Positions 35,005 through 44,379 of a stretch of 64,000 nucleotides of DNA are shown here, piece after piece. The position numbers and the translations under genes are program-made. The notes under the pieces are model-generated. The model did not search any database, was not told the origin of the DNA, and saw only the letters and a program-made list of their open reading frames with translations. This stretch comes from Wenyingzhuangia gilva. Its GTDB lineage: Bacteria > Bacteroidota > Bacteroidia > Flavobacteriales > Flavobacteriaceae. Every line of letters begins with the position of its first letter. Position 1 is the first letter of the stretch. The stretch covers positions 248,001 to 312,000 of the forward strand of contig NZ_JAUMIT010000003.1 of assembly GCF_030519655.1 (NCBI RefSeq), written 5' to 3'.

Positions 35005-36450
35005 ATGGATCATAAAACCTATAAGGAAAAAAGGAAAAAATCATCAGAATTTAAAAATAGAAAAGAATACTTAGAACATGAATTGTCTATTCTAAATTTT
35101 AGGAAATGGAGAGTTAATTTACCTTTTAGGGATTATTCTATAGAAATAGAAGATGTTGCTCCAGGACTTGCAGCAACTATAGGAAAAGTAGTAATGGTAA
35201 CAGCTGTGGTTGCAGCTTTTGCTGCTCAGTTTGGTTTGTCTCCAGAATTTATTGCAGAAAATGTACGATACGAATTGTTAATTGCTGGAGGAATTTTTGT
35301 GATTATTTTCTCTGCTATTTTAAATCCCAATGCAAATTTATCAGGAACCCATGGCCCCATGCTTCCATTAATTCCAATTATCGCGGCAGCAGGTGGGCAT
35401 CCTTTAGCGCTTGGAATATTAATAGGTGTTTTTGGAATCATCTTAAGCGTTACTAAAGGAGGGTCTAAATTGATGAATTTGACAGGAATTGGTGTACGTG
35501 GTGGTTTGTTAATTTATTTAGGTGCTATGGGGTTACTTAGTCAAATAGATAAGTTAGAAGGTTGGGCATCCTCATCGGGACAAAGCACTATATCATTTGT
35601 AATTATTGGAATGACTATATTGATTTATGCGTATTTGGCTAGAGTAGGTAAACGATGGATTGCGATTCCTCTATGTTCTACTTTAGCAGGGTTAGTAGCT
35701 TATTTTATGGGAGCTCATTTTGAATTTTCAACAGCACCAGGTTTACCACATATGAATCCTATGTGGTGGTGGGGAGAAAATACAGGTTGGCAAATGGGAT
35801 GGCCTACAATAGAAAATTATATTGCAGTAATTCCTTTCGCTATTTTAGCAGTGGCAATGTGGTCTCCAGACTTTTTAGGACACAGAGTTTTTCAAGAAAT
35901 TAATTATCCAAAAGGATCAGAAAAAGCATTGATGGATGTAGATGACACCATGTCTATAGCTTCTGTAAGACAAGTAATTGGTTCATTTTTAGGAGGAGGA
36001 AATATTACATCCTCTTGGGGAACTTATATGATTCCTGCAGCCATTGCAAAAAGACCTATTCCAGGTGGAGCTGTATTAACTGCTCTTTTTTGTGTATTAG
36101 CATCTGTTTTTGGTTATCCGATGGATTTAGCCATGTGGCAACCTGTTTTAAGAGTGGCATTAATTGTTGGTGTATTTTTACCTTTATTAGAAGCGGGAAT
36201 GCAAATGGTAAAAAAGGAAAAAGATTCTGTAAGTGCAGGGACTTGTATTTTTGCCTGTGCTTTTGTAAATCCGGTGTTTGGATGGGCTTTAACCATGTTG
36301 TTAGATAACATGGGATTGATTGGTGATAGAGAAAGAGCGAAAGGGATGTCTTGGAAAGAAAAATTAGTTATTCCAGGAGTGATGTTCGTTGTTTGTGTGG
36401 TTTCTTTAGCCTTGGCTGGACAGTTACCGGGGATTCCTAGATTATTATAA
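35005..36450 (+). CDS. DUF3360-like multi-pass membrane transporter
   Basis: 481 residues. A hydrophilic N-terminus (EYLEHELSILNFRKWRVNLPFRDYSIEIEDV) leads into about 11-12 membrane segments. Gly-rich helices such as NANLSGTHGPMLPLIPIIAAAGG and FLGGGNITSSWGTYMIPAAIAKRPIPGG resemble the SulP/UraA type of anion or nucleobase carriers. I place it with DUF3360 from the N-terminal pattern; the substrate is unknown. Monocistronic, with a terminator on each side. Confidence 0.75.
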   Translation: MDHKTYKEKRKKSSEFKNRKEYLEHELSILNFRKWRVNLPFRDYSIEIEDVAPGLAATIGKVVMVTAVVAAFAAQFGLSPEFIAENVRYELLIAGGIFVIIFSAILNPNANLSGTHGPMLPLIPIIAAAGGHPLALGILIGVFGIILSVTKGGSKLMNLTGIGVRGGLLIYLGAMGLLSQIDKLEGWASSSGQSTISFVIIGMTILIYAYLARVGKRWIAIPLCSTLAGLVAYFMGAHFEFSTAPGLPHMNPMWWWGENTGWQMGWPTIENYIAVIPFAILAVAMWSPDFLGHRVFQEINYPKGSEKALMDVDDTMSIASVRQVIGSFLGGGNITSSWGTYMIPAAIAKRPIPGGAVLTALFCVLASVFGYPMDLAMWQPVLRVALIVGVFLPLLEAGMQMVKKEKDSVSAGTCIFACAFVNPVFGWALTMLLDNMGLIGDRERAKGMSWKEKLVIPGVMFVVCVVSLALAGQLPGIPRLL

Positions 36451-36464
36451 AGAAATATTAGACT

Positions 36465-36496
36465 AAAACCTACACCCTATAAGTGTAGGTTTTTTT
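36465..36496. terminator. Intrinsic terminator
   Basis: AAAACCTACAC/GTGTAGGTTTT stem with T run, between the convergent transporter and unknown genes. Confidence 0.85.
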
Positions 36497-36508
36497 ATGA
36501 AGATATAT

Positions 36509-36886
36509 TTACCAGGTACCTTCTGGTGCAAACAATAAGTTGATGTTATTATCTAAATCATATAAATATTGGTGATTCTTTTTTTCTTGAGTACAATAAG
36601 GTTCTAATAGTTTAACGATGTTTTGATATCCATCTTTTGTTAATGCACAAAAAAAAGTTTCATTGTCTTTGGTGAAGATTCCTTCATCTGAATCTAAAAG
36701 TCCTAAGATTAGGTTGCAGTTACGTGTTTTTATGAAATTTAGTTTCTCTAAGTTTAATTTAAGATTGTTATTGATCACTTCTAAAATTAAATCTCTGAAT
36801 AAAATGGCTTCTACTTGGTTAAAATTATAAAGTCTAACCACATGCTCATCAAATTCGTTTACATTTTCTATATAATCTAATTCCAT
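36509..36886 (-). CDS. Protein of unknown function
   Basis: 125 residues from the ATG at 36886 (MELDYIENVNEF); the longer frame back to 36925 overlaps the aldo/keto reductase gene and is unlikely. Soluble, acidic, no signal peptide. Features VRLYNFNQVEAILFRDLILE and a C-terminal FAPEGTW. Not recognised. It starts 5 bp after the aldo/keto reductase stop, so they are co-transcribed. Confidence 0.7.
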   Translation of the reverse strand: MELDYIENVNEFDEHVVRLYNFNQVEAILFRDLILEVINNNLKLNLEKLNFIKTRNCNLILGLLDSDEGIFTKDNETFFCALTKDGYQNIVKLLEPYCTQEKKNHQYLYDLDNNINLLFAPEGTW

Positions 36887-36891
36887 TAATT

Positions 36892-37818
36892 TTAATTCCA
36901 GTTTAAACCCTTTCGTTCGTTCCAATAAGTATCGGAGTTCATTTTTAGGCTTTGTAATTTTTGTAGTTCTTCTTGTGTTAATTTAAAATCTAATGCTTTT
37001 AAATTCGCTTTTAATTGTTTTTTAGAAAAAGCTCCACTAAGAACAATAGAGGGGGTTAGGCTATCAATAATAAAACGCAAAGCAACAGCATCAATACCAA
37101 TATTATATTTATCAGAAAGCCTACCTAATAAAGGGGGAGTGTTATTAAAAATTCTACCATTGGCAACCCCTTCTTTAATTATAATCTTTTTTTCTTGTTT
37201 GATGAGTTCAACCAAAGTGTGATAAGTACTCTGCTCATAAATATTATAAGTTACCTGAAATACATCAAACAAATATTGTTGTCCTATTTTTATTTGCACT
37301 GCCTCTTTTAAAACATCATTTTGCTGAGTTCCACTAGTGGTTAGGCCAATCAATAGTCCTGTATTTTTTTTAATTTCAGCTAGTTTTTTTAAGACCTTGT
37401 CGTTTTCTAATACACCACTTTCAATAGTAGCAGAATGTATTTGATATACTTTTAAATTGGGCAATAATTTTTTAGAAGTCTCCCATTGTTCTATTAGTTT
37501 TTCTATGCTGTGTTCCTTTACTTCATGGTCTCCTTTGTAACCTAATTGCCAATTGGCAACATAAGTATATCCCCATTTGGTCGCCAAAATAGTATCTGTA
37601 TAATTTTGAGACGTTTGCCACTCTTGTAAAAACTGTTCTCCTTTACCGTAAGAAGGAGCGGTGTCAAAATATCTAATGCCTAATTGATAGGCCGTTTCTA
37701 GCATTTCTTTGCCATTTTTTCTAAAGGCTTCTTGGCTTTTGTCAATATTTTTATCTTCTCTAATATTGATGTATTCCGGTCTCCCCAAGGCAGCCAATCC
37801 TAATCCAATTTTTGTCAT
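36892..37818 (-). CDS. Aldo/keto reductase
   Basis: 308 residues, one (beta/alpha)8 barrel. The catalytic tetrad is recognisable: Asp and Tyr in FDTAPSYGKGE, Lys in LATKWG, His in YQIHSAT. The NADPH site appears at the end (VLSGAFSKKQLKANL). It reduces an aldehyde or ketone; substrate unknown. A downstream small gene of unknown function shares the transcript. Confidence 0.92.
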   Translation of the reverse strand: MTKIGLGLAALGRPEYINIREDKNIDKSQEAFRKNGKEMLETAYQLGIRYFDTAPSYGKGEQFLQEWQTSQNYTDTILATKWGYTYVANWQLGYKGDHEVKEHSIEKLIEQWETSKKLLPNLKVYQIHSATIESGVLENDKVLKKLAEIKKNTGLLIGLTTSGTQQNDVLKEAVQIKIGQQYLFDVFQVTYNIYEQSTYHTLVELIKQEKKIIIKEGVANGRIFNNTPPLLGRLSDKYNIGIDAVALRFIIDSLTPSIVLSGAFSKKQLKANLKALDFKLTQEELQKLQSLKMNSDTYWNERKGLNWN

Positions 37819-38014
37819 TTTTTTATTGCGATTTTTTTGTTAAATCTATCATTATATAAAGATTTAACAATTTTCAATATAGCATAATTTGTAATTTCTA
37901 TATGTTTATTTAGGTGTGATTTTTTAAATTTTAATAGATAAAATGGATTACTGATGATTTATTGCATAGGATGAAAACTATACTTAGTTTTGGTCTAAAA
38001 TAAAAAGTAGCAAT

Positions 38015-38614
38015 ATGAGTTTTATCAAGGCGATGCAACAACGATATACCACAAAAGTGTATGATGCATCAAAAAAACTACCGATAGAAAAAATTGAAGA
38101 ATTGAAAGAGATTTTAAGAATGAGTCCTTCTTCCATTAATAGTCAGCCATGGAAATTTACTTTTGTAAGTGATGCACAAATCAAGCAAAAACTTGCGGAA
38201 GTTTCTTTAACAAATCATCAAAAAGTAACCGATTGCGACACGTTAATTGTTTTTAGTAAAATTGATAATATTGAATTGTTTGAAAAGCAAATCAATGAAA
38301 ACTTAACAGAAAGAGCTGTTAGTTATTATACCAATTTTGTGAAATCTAAAGGAGAAGTAAATATTAGAAATTGGTTTGATAAGCAAGTATATTTGTCTTT
38401 AGGGGTGTTTTTAAGTGCTTGTGCAAATATGGAGATTGATTCTACACCTATGGAAGGAATTGATACAGAAAAGTTTGATGAAATTTTAGGGTTTACAGAT
38501 TATAAAACAGTAGTAGCTGTTACTATAGGAGGAAGAGATGCTGAAGATTTTAATCAGTTAGAGAAAAAGCCAAAAAGCAGAAAACCTTTAGAGGAAGTTA
38601 TTTCTAGTATTTAA
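38015..38614 (+). CDS. Nitroreductase-family NAD(P)H oxidoreductase
   Basis: 199 residues, the usual length. FMN-binding start MQQRYTTKVYDASKKL, RMSPSSINSQPWKF and the C-terminal VTIGGRDAEDFN are typical for NfsB-like flavoproteins. Such enzymes reduce quinones or nitro-compounds in vitro; the physiological substrate is not known. A TAGTTTTG -7 element lies at 37985-37992. Confidence 0.92.
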   Translation: MSFIKAMQQRYTTKVYDASKKLPIEKIEELKEILRMSPSSINSQPWKFTFVSDAQIKQKLAEVSLTNHQKVTDCDTLIVFSKIDNIELFEKQINENLTERAVSYYTNFVKSKGEVNIRNWFDKQVYLSLGVFLSACANMEIDSTPMEGIDTEKFDEILGFTDYKTVVAVTIGGRDAEDFNQLEKKPKSRKPLEEVISSI

Positions 38615-38617
38615 ATT

Positions 38618-38651
38618 AAAAATCGGTTTGATAAATAATCAAACCGATTTT
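38618..38651. terminator. Bidirectional intrinsic terminator
   Basis: AAAATCGGTTTGAT/ATCAAACCGATTTT, a perfect 14-bp stem between convergent nitroreductase and selO genes. Confidence 0.88.
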
Positions 38652-38657
38652 GTATTT

Positions 38658-40199
38658 TTAAGAACTACAACTTAACATAGAACAACCTACTTTTGATTTT
38701 GCCCAATCGGGTCTTTTGGCAAACCATTTTTGATATTTGGGTTGTTCTTCATATGGATTTTGAACTAAGTCATACAGTTCGTTTATAAGATTGTAATCCC
38801 CTTTTTCAGCAGCTTCTATCGCAAGCTGAGACATATAGTTTCGTAATACATATTTAGGATTAACTGCATTCATTTTTTTAATTCTTTCATTTTTAGAAAT
38901 CTCCTCGCTTTCTAATCTTGTATGATATTGGTCAAACCAAGCTTGCCATTCTGTTAAAACTTCTCCTGTTAATTGTTCAGGAATGTAAAAAGCTTCTATA
39001 CAATCTTCAATATTATTAGCGGTGGCTAGCAATCTAAAGAAAATTGTCATGTCTGTTTCTATCAACTTTAAATTGGTTTCTAGTGACTGTATTAAAATAT
39101 AATCTTGTTTGTTTATAGTTTGGATTCCAATTTTAGCACACATCATGGCTAAGTTTTGCTCTTCAAATTGAGTTTTGTAGCTGTTTAAAGCTTTTTCTAA
39201 CGGAGCAGCATCTTCTGTTAAAGTGTAAAAAGTATTGGCTAGTTGATACAAGTTCCACAATCCAATATTAGGTTGTTGTCCATATCTGTATCTTCTATTT
39301 TGTCTATCTGTTGTATTAGGAGTCCAATCAGGATCGTAATTGTCTAACCAGCCATAAGGTCCGTAATCTATAGTTAAACCTAAAACAGACATATTATCAG
39401 TATTCATCACTCCGTGAACAAAACCAACACGTTGCCAGTGCACAATCATTTTTAAAGTAGCATTGACTATTTCTTGAAAAAGTTTAGCATAATCATCTTT
39501 ATTATTTTCTTCTAAATGAGGAAAATGATGACGAATGGTGTAATTCATTAAAGCTGCTAAAGTGGTTTTATCGTTTCTAGAAGCAAATATTTGAAAATTT
39601 CCAAAACGAATAAAACTTTCGGCTATTCTACAAACAATGGCTCCAGGTTCATAAGCAGGGTTTCCGTTGTATAAAACATCTCTTAAAACTTCATCACCAG
39701 AAAGCGCTAAAGATAATGATCTTGTGGTAGGAACTCCCAAATGATACATGGCCTCTGCACATAAATATTCACGAATAGAAGAACGCAACACAGCCAAACC
39801 ATCAGCAGTTCTAGAATAAGGAGTTTTACCCGCTCCTTTTAATTGTAAGGTATAAGATTTATCAGTTTTTACCTGAAATAAATTAATGGCCCTACCATCA
39901 CCTAATTGTCCTGCCCAATTTCCAAATTGATGTCCACCATAACACATAGCATAAGGTTCAGTGTTTGTGTAGATACTATTTCCTGTAATTAAATTTTCAA
40001 ATTCTTTACTAGTGATGTCGTCCTTAGAAAAGCCTAAATCATTCGCAACATCTTTGTTTACGTGTAACAGTTTTGGTGCTTTTGTCGTAATGGGAGTTGC
40101 CAATGAATAACAAGCATTTTCTACCTGACGAGTATAATTCTCAGGATTGCTATCTGCAGGTAATTCACTAGTAAAAGTATTTTGGATGTTTAATTTCAT
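38658..40199 (-). CDS. selO: SelO-family protein adenylyltransferase
   Basis: 513 residues from the ATG at 40199; a longer frame to 40250 overlaps the GNAT gene. SelO is a pseudokinase-fold enzyme that transfers AMP to proteins. Motifs: YGGHQFGNWAGQLGDGRAI, LKGAGKTPYSRTADGLAVLRSSIRE, GVMNTDNMS (metal-binding Asn/Asp) and DYGPYGWLDNYDP. The C-terminus CSMLSCSS keeps the redox Cys region of the family. Last gene of an msrB-msrA-GNAT-selO run, which fits its known link to oxidative stress. Confidence 0.95.
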   Translation of the reverse strand: MKLNIQNTFTSELPADSNPENYTRQVENACYSLATPITTKAPKLLHVNKDVANDLGFSKDDITSKEFENLITGNSIYTNTEPYAMCYGGHQFGNWAGQLGDGRAINLFQVKTDKSYTLQLKGAGKTPYSRTADGLAVLRSSIREYLCAEAMYHLGVPTTRSLSLALSGDEVLRDVLYNGNPAYEPGAIVCRIAESFIRFGNFQIFASRNDKTTLAALMNYTIRHHFPHLEENNKDDYAKLFQEIVNATLKMIVHWQRVGFVHGVMNTDNMSVLGLTIDYGPYGWLDNYDPDWTPNTTDRQNRRYRYGQQPNIGLWNLYQLANTFYTLTEDAAPLEKALNSYKTQFEEQNLAMMCAKIGIQTINKQDYILIQSLETNLKLIETDMTIFFRLLATANNIEDCIEAFYIPEQLTGEVLTEWQAWFDQYHTRLESEEISKNERIKKMNAVNPKYVLRNYMSQLAIEAAEKGDYNLINELYDLVQNPYEEQPKYQKWFAKRPDWAKSKVGCSMLSCSS

Positions 40200-40209
40200 G
40201 TACTTGTTT

Positions 40210-40479
40210 TTAGGAAATAATGTTTTTCCATTTGTTGCTTCTTTCAGCAATGAGTTTTACATAACTACAAACGGCAACAGCTTTATAACCTTCTTTGGTT
40301 AATTGTTCAAAAGTTTTTTCTACCAATATTTTTCCAATAACCTGACCTCTTAAACTATTTGGGACTTCGGAATAAGTAAGATACATGACCTTGTTTTTAA
40401 GGCTGTATTCTACTTTTGCAATTTCTCCATCAATATTTAGCACAAATCTGTTTTTGTCTTTCTGATGTTCAATTTCCAT
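40210..40479 (-). CDS. Short GNAT-type N-acetyltransferase
   Basis: 89 residues, the compact GNAT variant (Acetyltransf_CG type). LNIDGEIAKVEYSLKNKVMYLTYSEVP, then the acetyl-CoA loop SLRGQVIGKILVEKTFEQL (in place of RGxGxA) and VAVCSYVKLIAERS near the end. Substrate unknown. Three bases downstream of msrA and 10 bp upstream of selO. Confidence 0.87.
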   Translation of the reverse strand: MEIEHQKDKNRFVLNIDGEIAKVEYSLKNKVMYLTYSEVPNSLRGQVIGKILVEKTFEQLTKEGYKAVAVCSYVKLIAERSNKWKNIIS

Positions 40480-40482
40480 TGT

Positions 40483-41022
40483 TTAAAAATCTTTTAGTTT
40501 GTCAGCATGCAGCTTTCTTAACTTGTTTAGTTTTGGTCCTACCACCATGGCACAATATCCTTCATTAGGGTTTTGTTTGTAATAGTTTTGATGATAATCT
40601 TCAGCATCAAAATAATTGATGAGAGGACTAATTTCTGTCACAATAGAATCTTCAAAATATTGCTGAACGTCTTTTGTTACTTTTTGGGCAATGATTTTTT
40701 GTTCCTCATTATGATAAAAGATGACAGAACGATACTGAGTTCCAACATCGGCTCCTTGTCTGTTTAAAGTCGTAGGATTATGAGCGGTAAAAAATAGATA
40801 TAAGATATCTTCATAAGAAATGATATCAGCATCAAATTCAACCCTAACCACTTCTGCATGTCCAGTTAAACCTGAACAAACTTCTTTGTATGTAGGAGTT
40901 CCAGGAACTGACCCGCCACTATAGCCTGAAATTGCTTTGATAACTCCTTTCACTTCGTTAAAAAAAGATTCTACACACCAAAAACATCCTGCTCCTAAGG
41001 TTGCTTGTTCTATGTTTGCCAT
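40483..41022 (-). CDS. msrA: Peptide methionine-S-sulfoxide reductase A
   Basis: 179 residues. Active-site motif GCFWCVE with catalytic Cys13, the usual SGYSGG and HAEVVRVEFD, and VGTQYRSVIFY. Reduces the S-epimer of methionine sulfoxide. Its ATG overlaps the msrB stop by one base (TAATG), a tight translational coupling. Confidence 0.97.
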   Translation of the reverse strand: MANIEQATLGAGCFWCVESFFNEVKGVIKAISGYSGGSVPGTPTYKEVCSGLTGHAEVVRVEFDADIISYEDILYLFFTAHNPTTLNRQGADVGTQYRSVIFYHNEEQKIIAQKVTKDVQQYFEDSIVTEISPLINYFDAEDYHQNYYKQNPNEGYCAMVVGPKLNKLRKLHADKLKDF

Positions 41023-41462
41023 TATTTTTTGATTAAAGATTCAGAATTTACACAATAACGTAATCCACTTGGTTCTGGACCATCAGGAAAAACATGTCCT
41101 AAATGACTATCACAATTGTTACATTGTATTTCAACTCTATCTCTTCCTCCAGATAAGTCTTTTAAATATTTAATAGCATTGATTTTTACAGGTTGTGTAA
41201 AACTTGGCCACCCTGTACCTGAATCAAATTTAATGGTAGAGTCAAATAACTCATTACCGCAACAAACACAGTTATAAATTCCAGCATCATAACTAGTACA
41301 AAAAGCACCAGTATGTGGGATTTCTGTACCAGACATACGAGTGATTTTAAATTGATCTGGAGTTAATTCTTTTTTCCATTCTTCGTCTGTTTTTTCTACT
41401 CTTTTTTCAGGAGATGGATTTCCGTTTACAGTAAAATTGACAATATCTTTCCAAGTAAGCAT
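41022..41462 (-). CDS. msrB: Peptide methionine-R-sulfoxide reductase B
   Basis: 146 residues. Zinc cysteines Cys65/Cys68 (NCVCCG) and Cys114/Cys117 (CNNC), SGTGWPSF, GHVFPDGP and catalytic Cys137 in RYCVNSESL; Cys55 is the likely resolving residue. No signal peptide, so cytoplasmic. First gene of the repair operon. Confidence 0.97.
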   Translation of the reverse strand: MLTWKDIVNFTVNGNPSPEKRVEKTDEEWKKELTPDQFKITRMSGTEIPHTGAFCTSYDAGIYNCVCCGNELFDSTIKFDSGTGWPSFTQPVKINAIKYLKDLSGGRDRVEIQCNNCDSHLGHVFPDGPEPSGLRYCVNSESLIKK

Positions 41463-41582
41463 AAGGTTTTTAATTTTTAATTATGAGTAGTAAAACTAAG
41501 TAAAAACTTACTAGGATAAAATAGTAATGGTTTAAAGTTAAAGTCTAATCATTCATAATTTGTATATTTAATTTAAAAACGA

Positions 41583-42662
41583 ATGGTTTTATTGTTTTTA
41601 TATCTTTTTCTGGCATTATTTGTATCGTTTGTGTGCTCAATTCTTGAATCTGTATTGCTCTCTATTCCGCAATCTTTTTTAATTGTGAAACAAGATAAAG
41701 GAGCTAGTTGGGCTACTACTTTTATAGAGTATAAAAATAATATAGACAAGCCTTTGTCGGCGATTTTATCTATGAACACAGTAGCTCATACTATTGGGGC
41801 TGCTGGTGTTGGGGCACAAGCAGTAAAAATTTATGGAGAAGCTTCTTTTGCAATCATATCAGCTATACTAACCATTCTTATTTTAATTTTTACTGAAATT
41901 ATTCCAAAAACTTTGGGAGCTAAATATTGGAGGCAGTTGGCAGTAATTTCTTTACATACCATGTCGGGAATGGTTTTTTTAACATATCCTTTGGTATTGA
42001 TGTCTGCAGTAATTACAAAATTATTTTCATCAGATAAAAAAGAAAAAACCACAAGTAGAGAAGAAATTGCAGCGCTCGCCAGTATTGGGGCTGATGAAGG
42101 AGTTTTTTCTGAAAAAGAACATAAAATAATTCACAATATTTTAAGGTTAAAAAATGTAAAAGTGATAGAAATTATGACCCCAAGAGTTGTGGCTGTGGTG
42201 GCAGATGAAAATTTATCGCTAAATGATTTTTTAAAGAGCAAAGATTATTTAAAGTTTTCTAGAATTCCTGTGTATTCAGAAAACGAAGAAAATATTACAG
42301 GGTATGTTTTTAGACAAGAGGTTTTTGAAAAGTTAGCAGAAAACCAATATGAGTTAAAACTAAAAGATATTAAAAGAGACATTTATGTAGTTTCTAATGA
42401 TATTGTACTTTTTTCTCTATGGGAAAATTTGTTGGATAAAAAAGAACACATTGCTTTAATAGTTGATCAATATGGTGGTTTAGATGGTATTGTAACTATG
42501 GAAGATGTGATCGAAACTCTTTTGGGGTTAGAAATTATGGATGAAAAAGACACCATTACAGACATGCAAAAATTTGCAAGAGAGCGTTGGAAAACACGAC
42601 AAGCAAAATACAAGCTATTATATAAACTGAATAATGAAATTTCATCAGAGGATGAGAAGTAA
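41583..42662 (+). CDS. CNNM/CorC-type (DUF21 + CBS pair) membrane protein
   Basis: 359 residues. N-terminal DUF21 domain with about three to four helices (LYLFLALFVSFVCSILESVLLS, then SMNTVAHTIGAAGVGAQA and IIPKTLGAKYW). Two CBS domains follow (IMTPRVVAVVADENLSLNDF and IALIVDQYGGLDGIVTMEDV). Family members take part in magnesium or cobalt efflux; some are called hemolysins without proof. The usual C-terminal CorC_HlyC domain is absent, as the protein ends soon after the CBS pair. Confidence 0.93.
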   Translation: MVLLFLYLFLALFVSFVCSILESVLLSIPQSFLIVKQDKGASWATTFIEYKNNIDKPLSAILSMNTVAHTIGAAGVGAQAVKIYGEASFAIISAILTILILIFTEIIPKTLGAKYWRQLAVISLHTMSGMVFLTYPLVLMSAVITKLFSSDKKEKTTSREEIAALASIGADEGVFSEKEHKIIHNILRLKNVKVIEIMTPRVVAVVADENLSLNDFLKSKDYLKFSRIPVYSENEENITGYVFRQEVFEKLAENQYELKLKDIKRDIYVVSNDIVLFSLWENLLDKKEHIALIVDQYGGLDGIVTMEDVIETLLGLEIMDEKDTITDMQKFARERWKTRQAKYKLLYKLNNEISSEDEK

Positions 42663-42740
42663 TATGATAAAGTTACAATAAGATTTATGTTATAAATCTT
42701 CTATCATATCGTATCTTTGCATTCGATTTTTACAACCAAT

Positions 42741-44288
42741 ATGTCAGAAGATTCTAAACTAAACTCGGTAAATGATAAAGAAGTAAAACAATGTATACAT
42801 ACGTTGGAGTCTTTATTAAATGATACCAATCAGCTTTTTGAAATGCCTGAAGACCAGCGTGTAACTTTGATGAAGGTAGCAGGTTTGTTAAGTAGACCCA
42901 CAAAAGAAGAGCAAGATAGGAGAAGAAAAGATGCTAAAAAAGCAGCCAAGCGTAAACAACGTGAAAGAGAAAAACACGCTCGTAAAGAAACAGGAATTCG
43001 TTCCGCTAGAGAAGCTGCTGTGTTTGAAGCTCCTAAAATGTTGACTTTTACGGAAGTTAAAAAAGAGGACACTCCTGAATTAGAATCGCCAAGAAACTGT
43101 TATGTATGTAAAGCCTTTTTTACCAAGTTGCATCATTTTTATGATAGTATGTGTACAGAATGCGGAGATTACAATTATGCGAAACGTTTTCAAACAGCCG
43201 ATTTAACTGGTCAAGTTGCGATTATGACAGGCTCTCGTTTAAAAATCGGTTATCATATCACTTTAATGATGTTACGTGCTGGAGCTACTGTAGTTGCTAC
43301 CACTCGTTTCCCTGCAGATTCTGCCATTCGTTTTGCTAAGGAAGCAGATTTTCATGAATGGGGACATCGTTTAAAAATTCATGGTTTAGATTTAAGACAT
43401 ATTCCAAGTGTAGAAATTTTCTGTAATTATATAGAACAAAAATACGATCGATTAGATATTTTAATCAACAATGCAGCACAAACGGTAAGAAGACCTGCAG
43501 GGTTTTACAAGCATATGATGGAGAATGAAGAGAAACCTTTGTCTGCTTTACCAGTCAATGCTCAAGAATTGTTAAGCGATCACTATAGTTGTTTAGAAGA
43601 ATTGAATTTGTTAAGCAGTAGTGTTGTAGCAACCAAAAAGAATGCTCCTGTAAGTTGGCATGGTGAACAACCTGGAGTGGGATTAAGAGCCTCGGCAAAA
43701 TTATCTCAAATTCCTTATAGTTTTGATAATTCTTTAGTAGTCAATGAAGTATTTCCCGAAGGAGAATTAGATGCAGATTTACAACAAGTAGATTTACGTA
43801 AAACCAATAGTTGGCGATTAAAAATAGGGGAGATAGAAACGACAGAAATGTTAGAGGTTCAGTTGGTAAATTCTGTGGCTCCTTTTGTATTAATCAACCG
43901 TTTGGGAGAGTTGATGAAAAAAGAAAATACAGGTAAAAAACATATTATTAATGTTTCTGCCATGGAAGGAAAATTTTATCGATTTAAAAAAGAAGATAGA
44001 CATCCGCATACTAATATGGCTAAGGCAGCTTTAAATATGTTAACACATACTTCTGCTTCTACGTTTGCCAAGCATGGAATTTATATGAATGCAGTAGATA
44101 CTGGTTGGGTAACTGATGAAGATCCTGTTGAATTGTCTAAAAAGAAAGTAGATTTACATGATTTTCAACCTCCATTAGATATTGTTGATGGTGCTGCCAG
44201 AGTGATAGATCCATTGTTTGATGGAATTAACACAGGAAAGCATTGGTGTGGAAAATTTTTAAAAGATTACAAACCTATTGATTGGTAG
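42741..44288 (+). CDS. Zinc-ribbon short-chain dehydrogenase/reductase lacking the catalytic Tyr
   Basis: 515 residues from the ATG at 42741; a -7 element TATCTTTG at 42712-42719 rules out the earlier frame start at 42717. Residues 55-85 are very basic. Cys120, Cys123, Cys138 and Cys141 (CYVC...CTEC) form a zinc-ribbon-like motif. A Rossmann domain follows, with MTGSRLKIG (162-170) and [13 protein letters not shown]. At the expected YxxxK site the sequence is TNMAK, so Tyr is replaced by Thr while Lys stays; the Ser (NVSAMEG) is kept. Function unknown; ordinary SDR chemistry may be altered. Confidence 0.87.
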   Translation: MSEDSKLNSVNDKEVKQCIHTLESLLNDTNQLFEMPEDQRVTLMKVAGLLSRPTKEEQDRRRKDAKKAAKRKQREREKHARKETGIRSAREAAVFEAPKMLTFTEVKKEDTPELESPRNCYVCKAFFTKLHHFYDSMCTECGDYNYAKRFQTADLTGQVAIMTGSRLKIGYHITLMMLRAGATVVATTRFPADSAIRFAKEADFHEWGHRLKIHGLDLRHIPSVEIFCNYIEQKYDRLDILINNAAQTVRRPAGFYKHMMENEEKPLSALPVNAQELLSDHYSCLEELNLLSSSVVATKKNAPVSWHGEQPGVGLRASAKLSQIPYSFDNSLVVNEVFPEGELDADLQQVDLRKTNSWRLKIGEIETTEMLEVQLVNSVAPFVLINRLGELMKKENTGKKHIINVSAMEGKFYRFKKEDRHPHTNMAKAALNMLTHTSASTFAKHGIYMNAVDTGWVTDEDPVELSKKKVDLHDFQPPLDIVDGAARVIDPLFDGINTGKHWCGKFLKDYKPIDW

Positions 44289-44294
44289 GTTTTC

Positions 44295-44379
44295 AGTATT
44301 CAGTACAAAGTCCTCAGTCTTTAGCACAAAGCTACTTAATGCTCTGTACTAAAGACTAAAGACTCAGTACTCAGTACTA
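44295..44379. repeat. Imperfect 38-bp inverted repeat between convergent genes
   Basis: Arms 44295-44332 and 44342-44379 are reverse complements at about 29 of 38 positions and most mismatches are G-U compatible in RNA. Both arms are built of CAGTA/AGTCTTTAG-like words. It has the look of a dispersed intergenic palindrome and may also end transcription from both sides. Confidence 0.6.
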
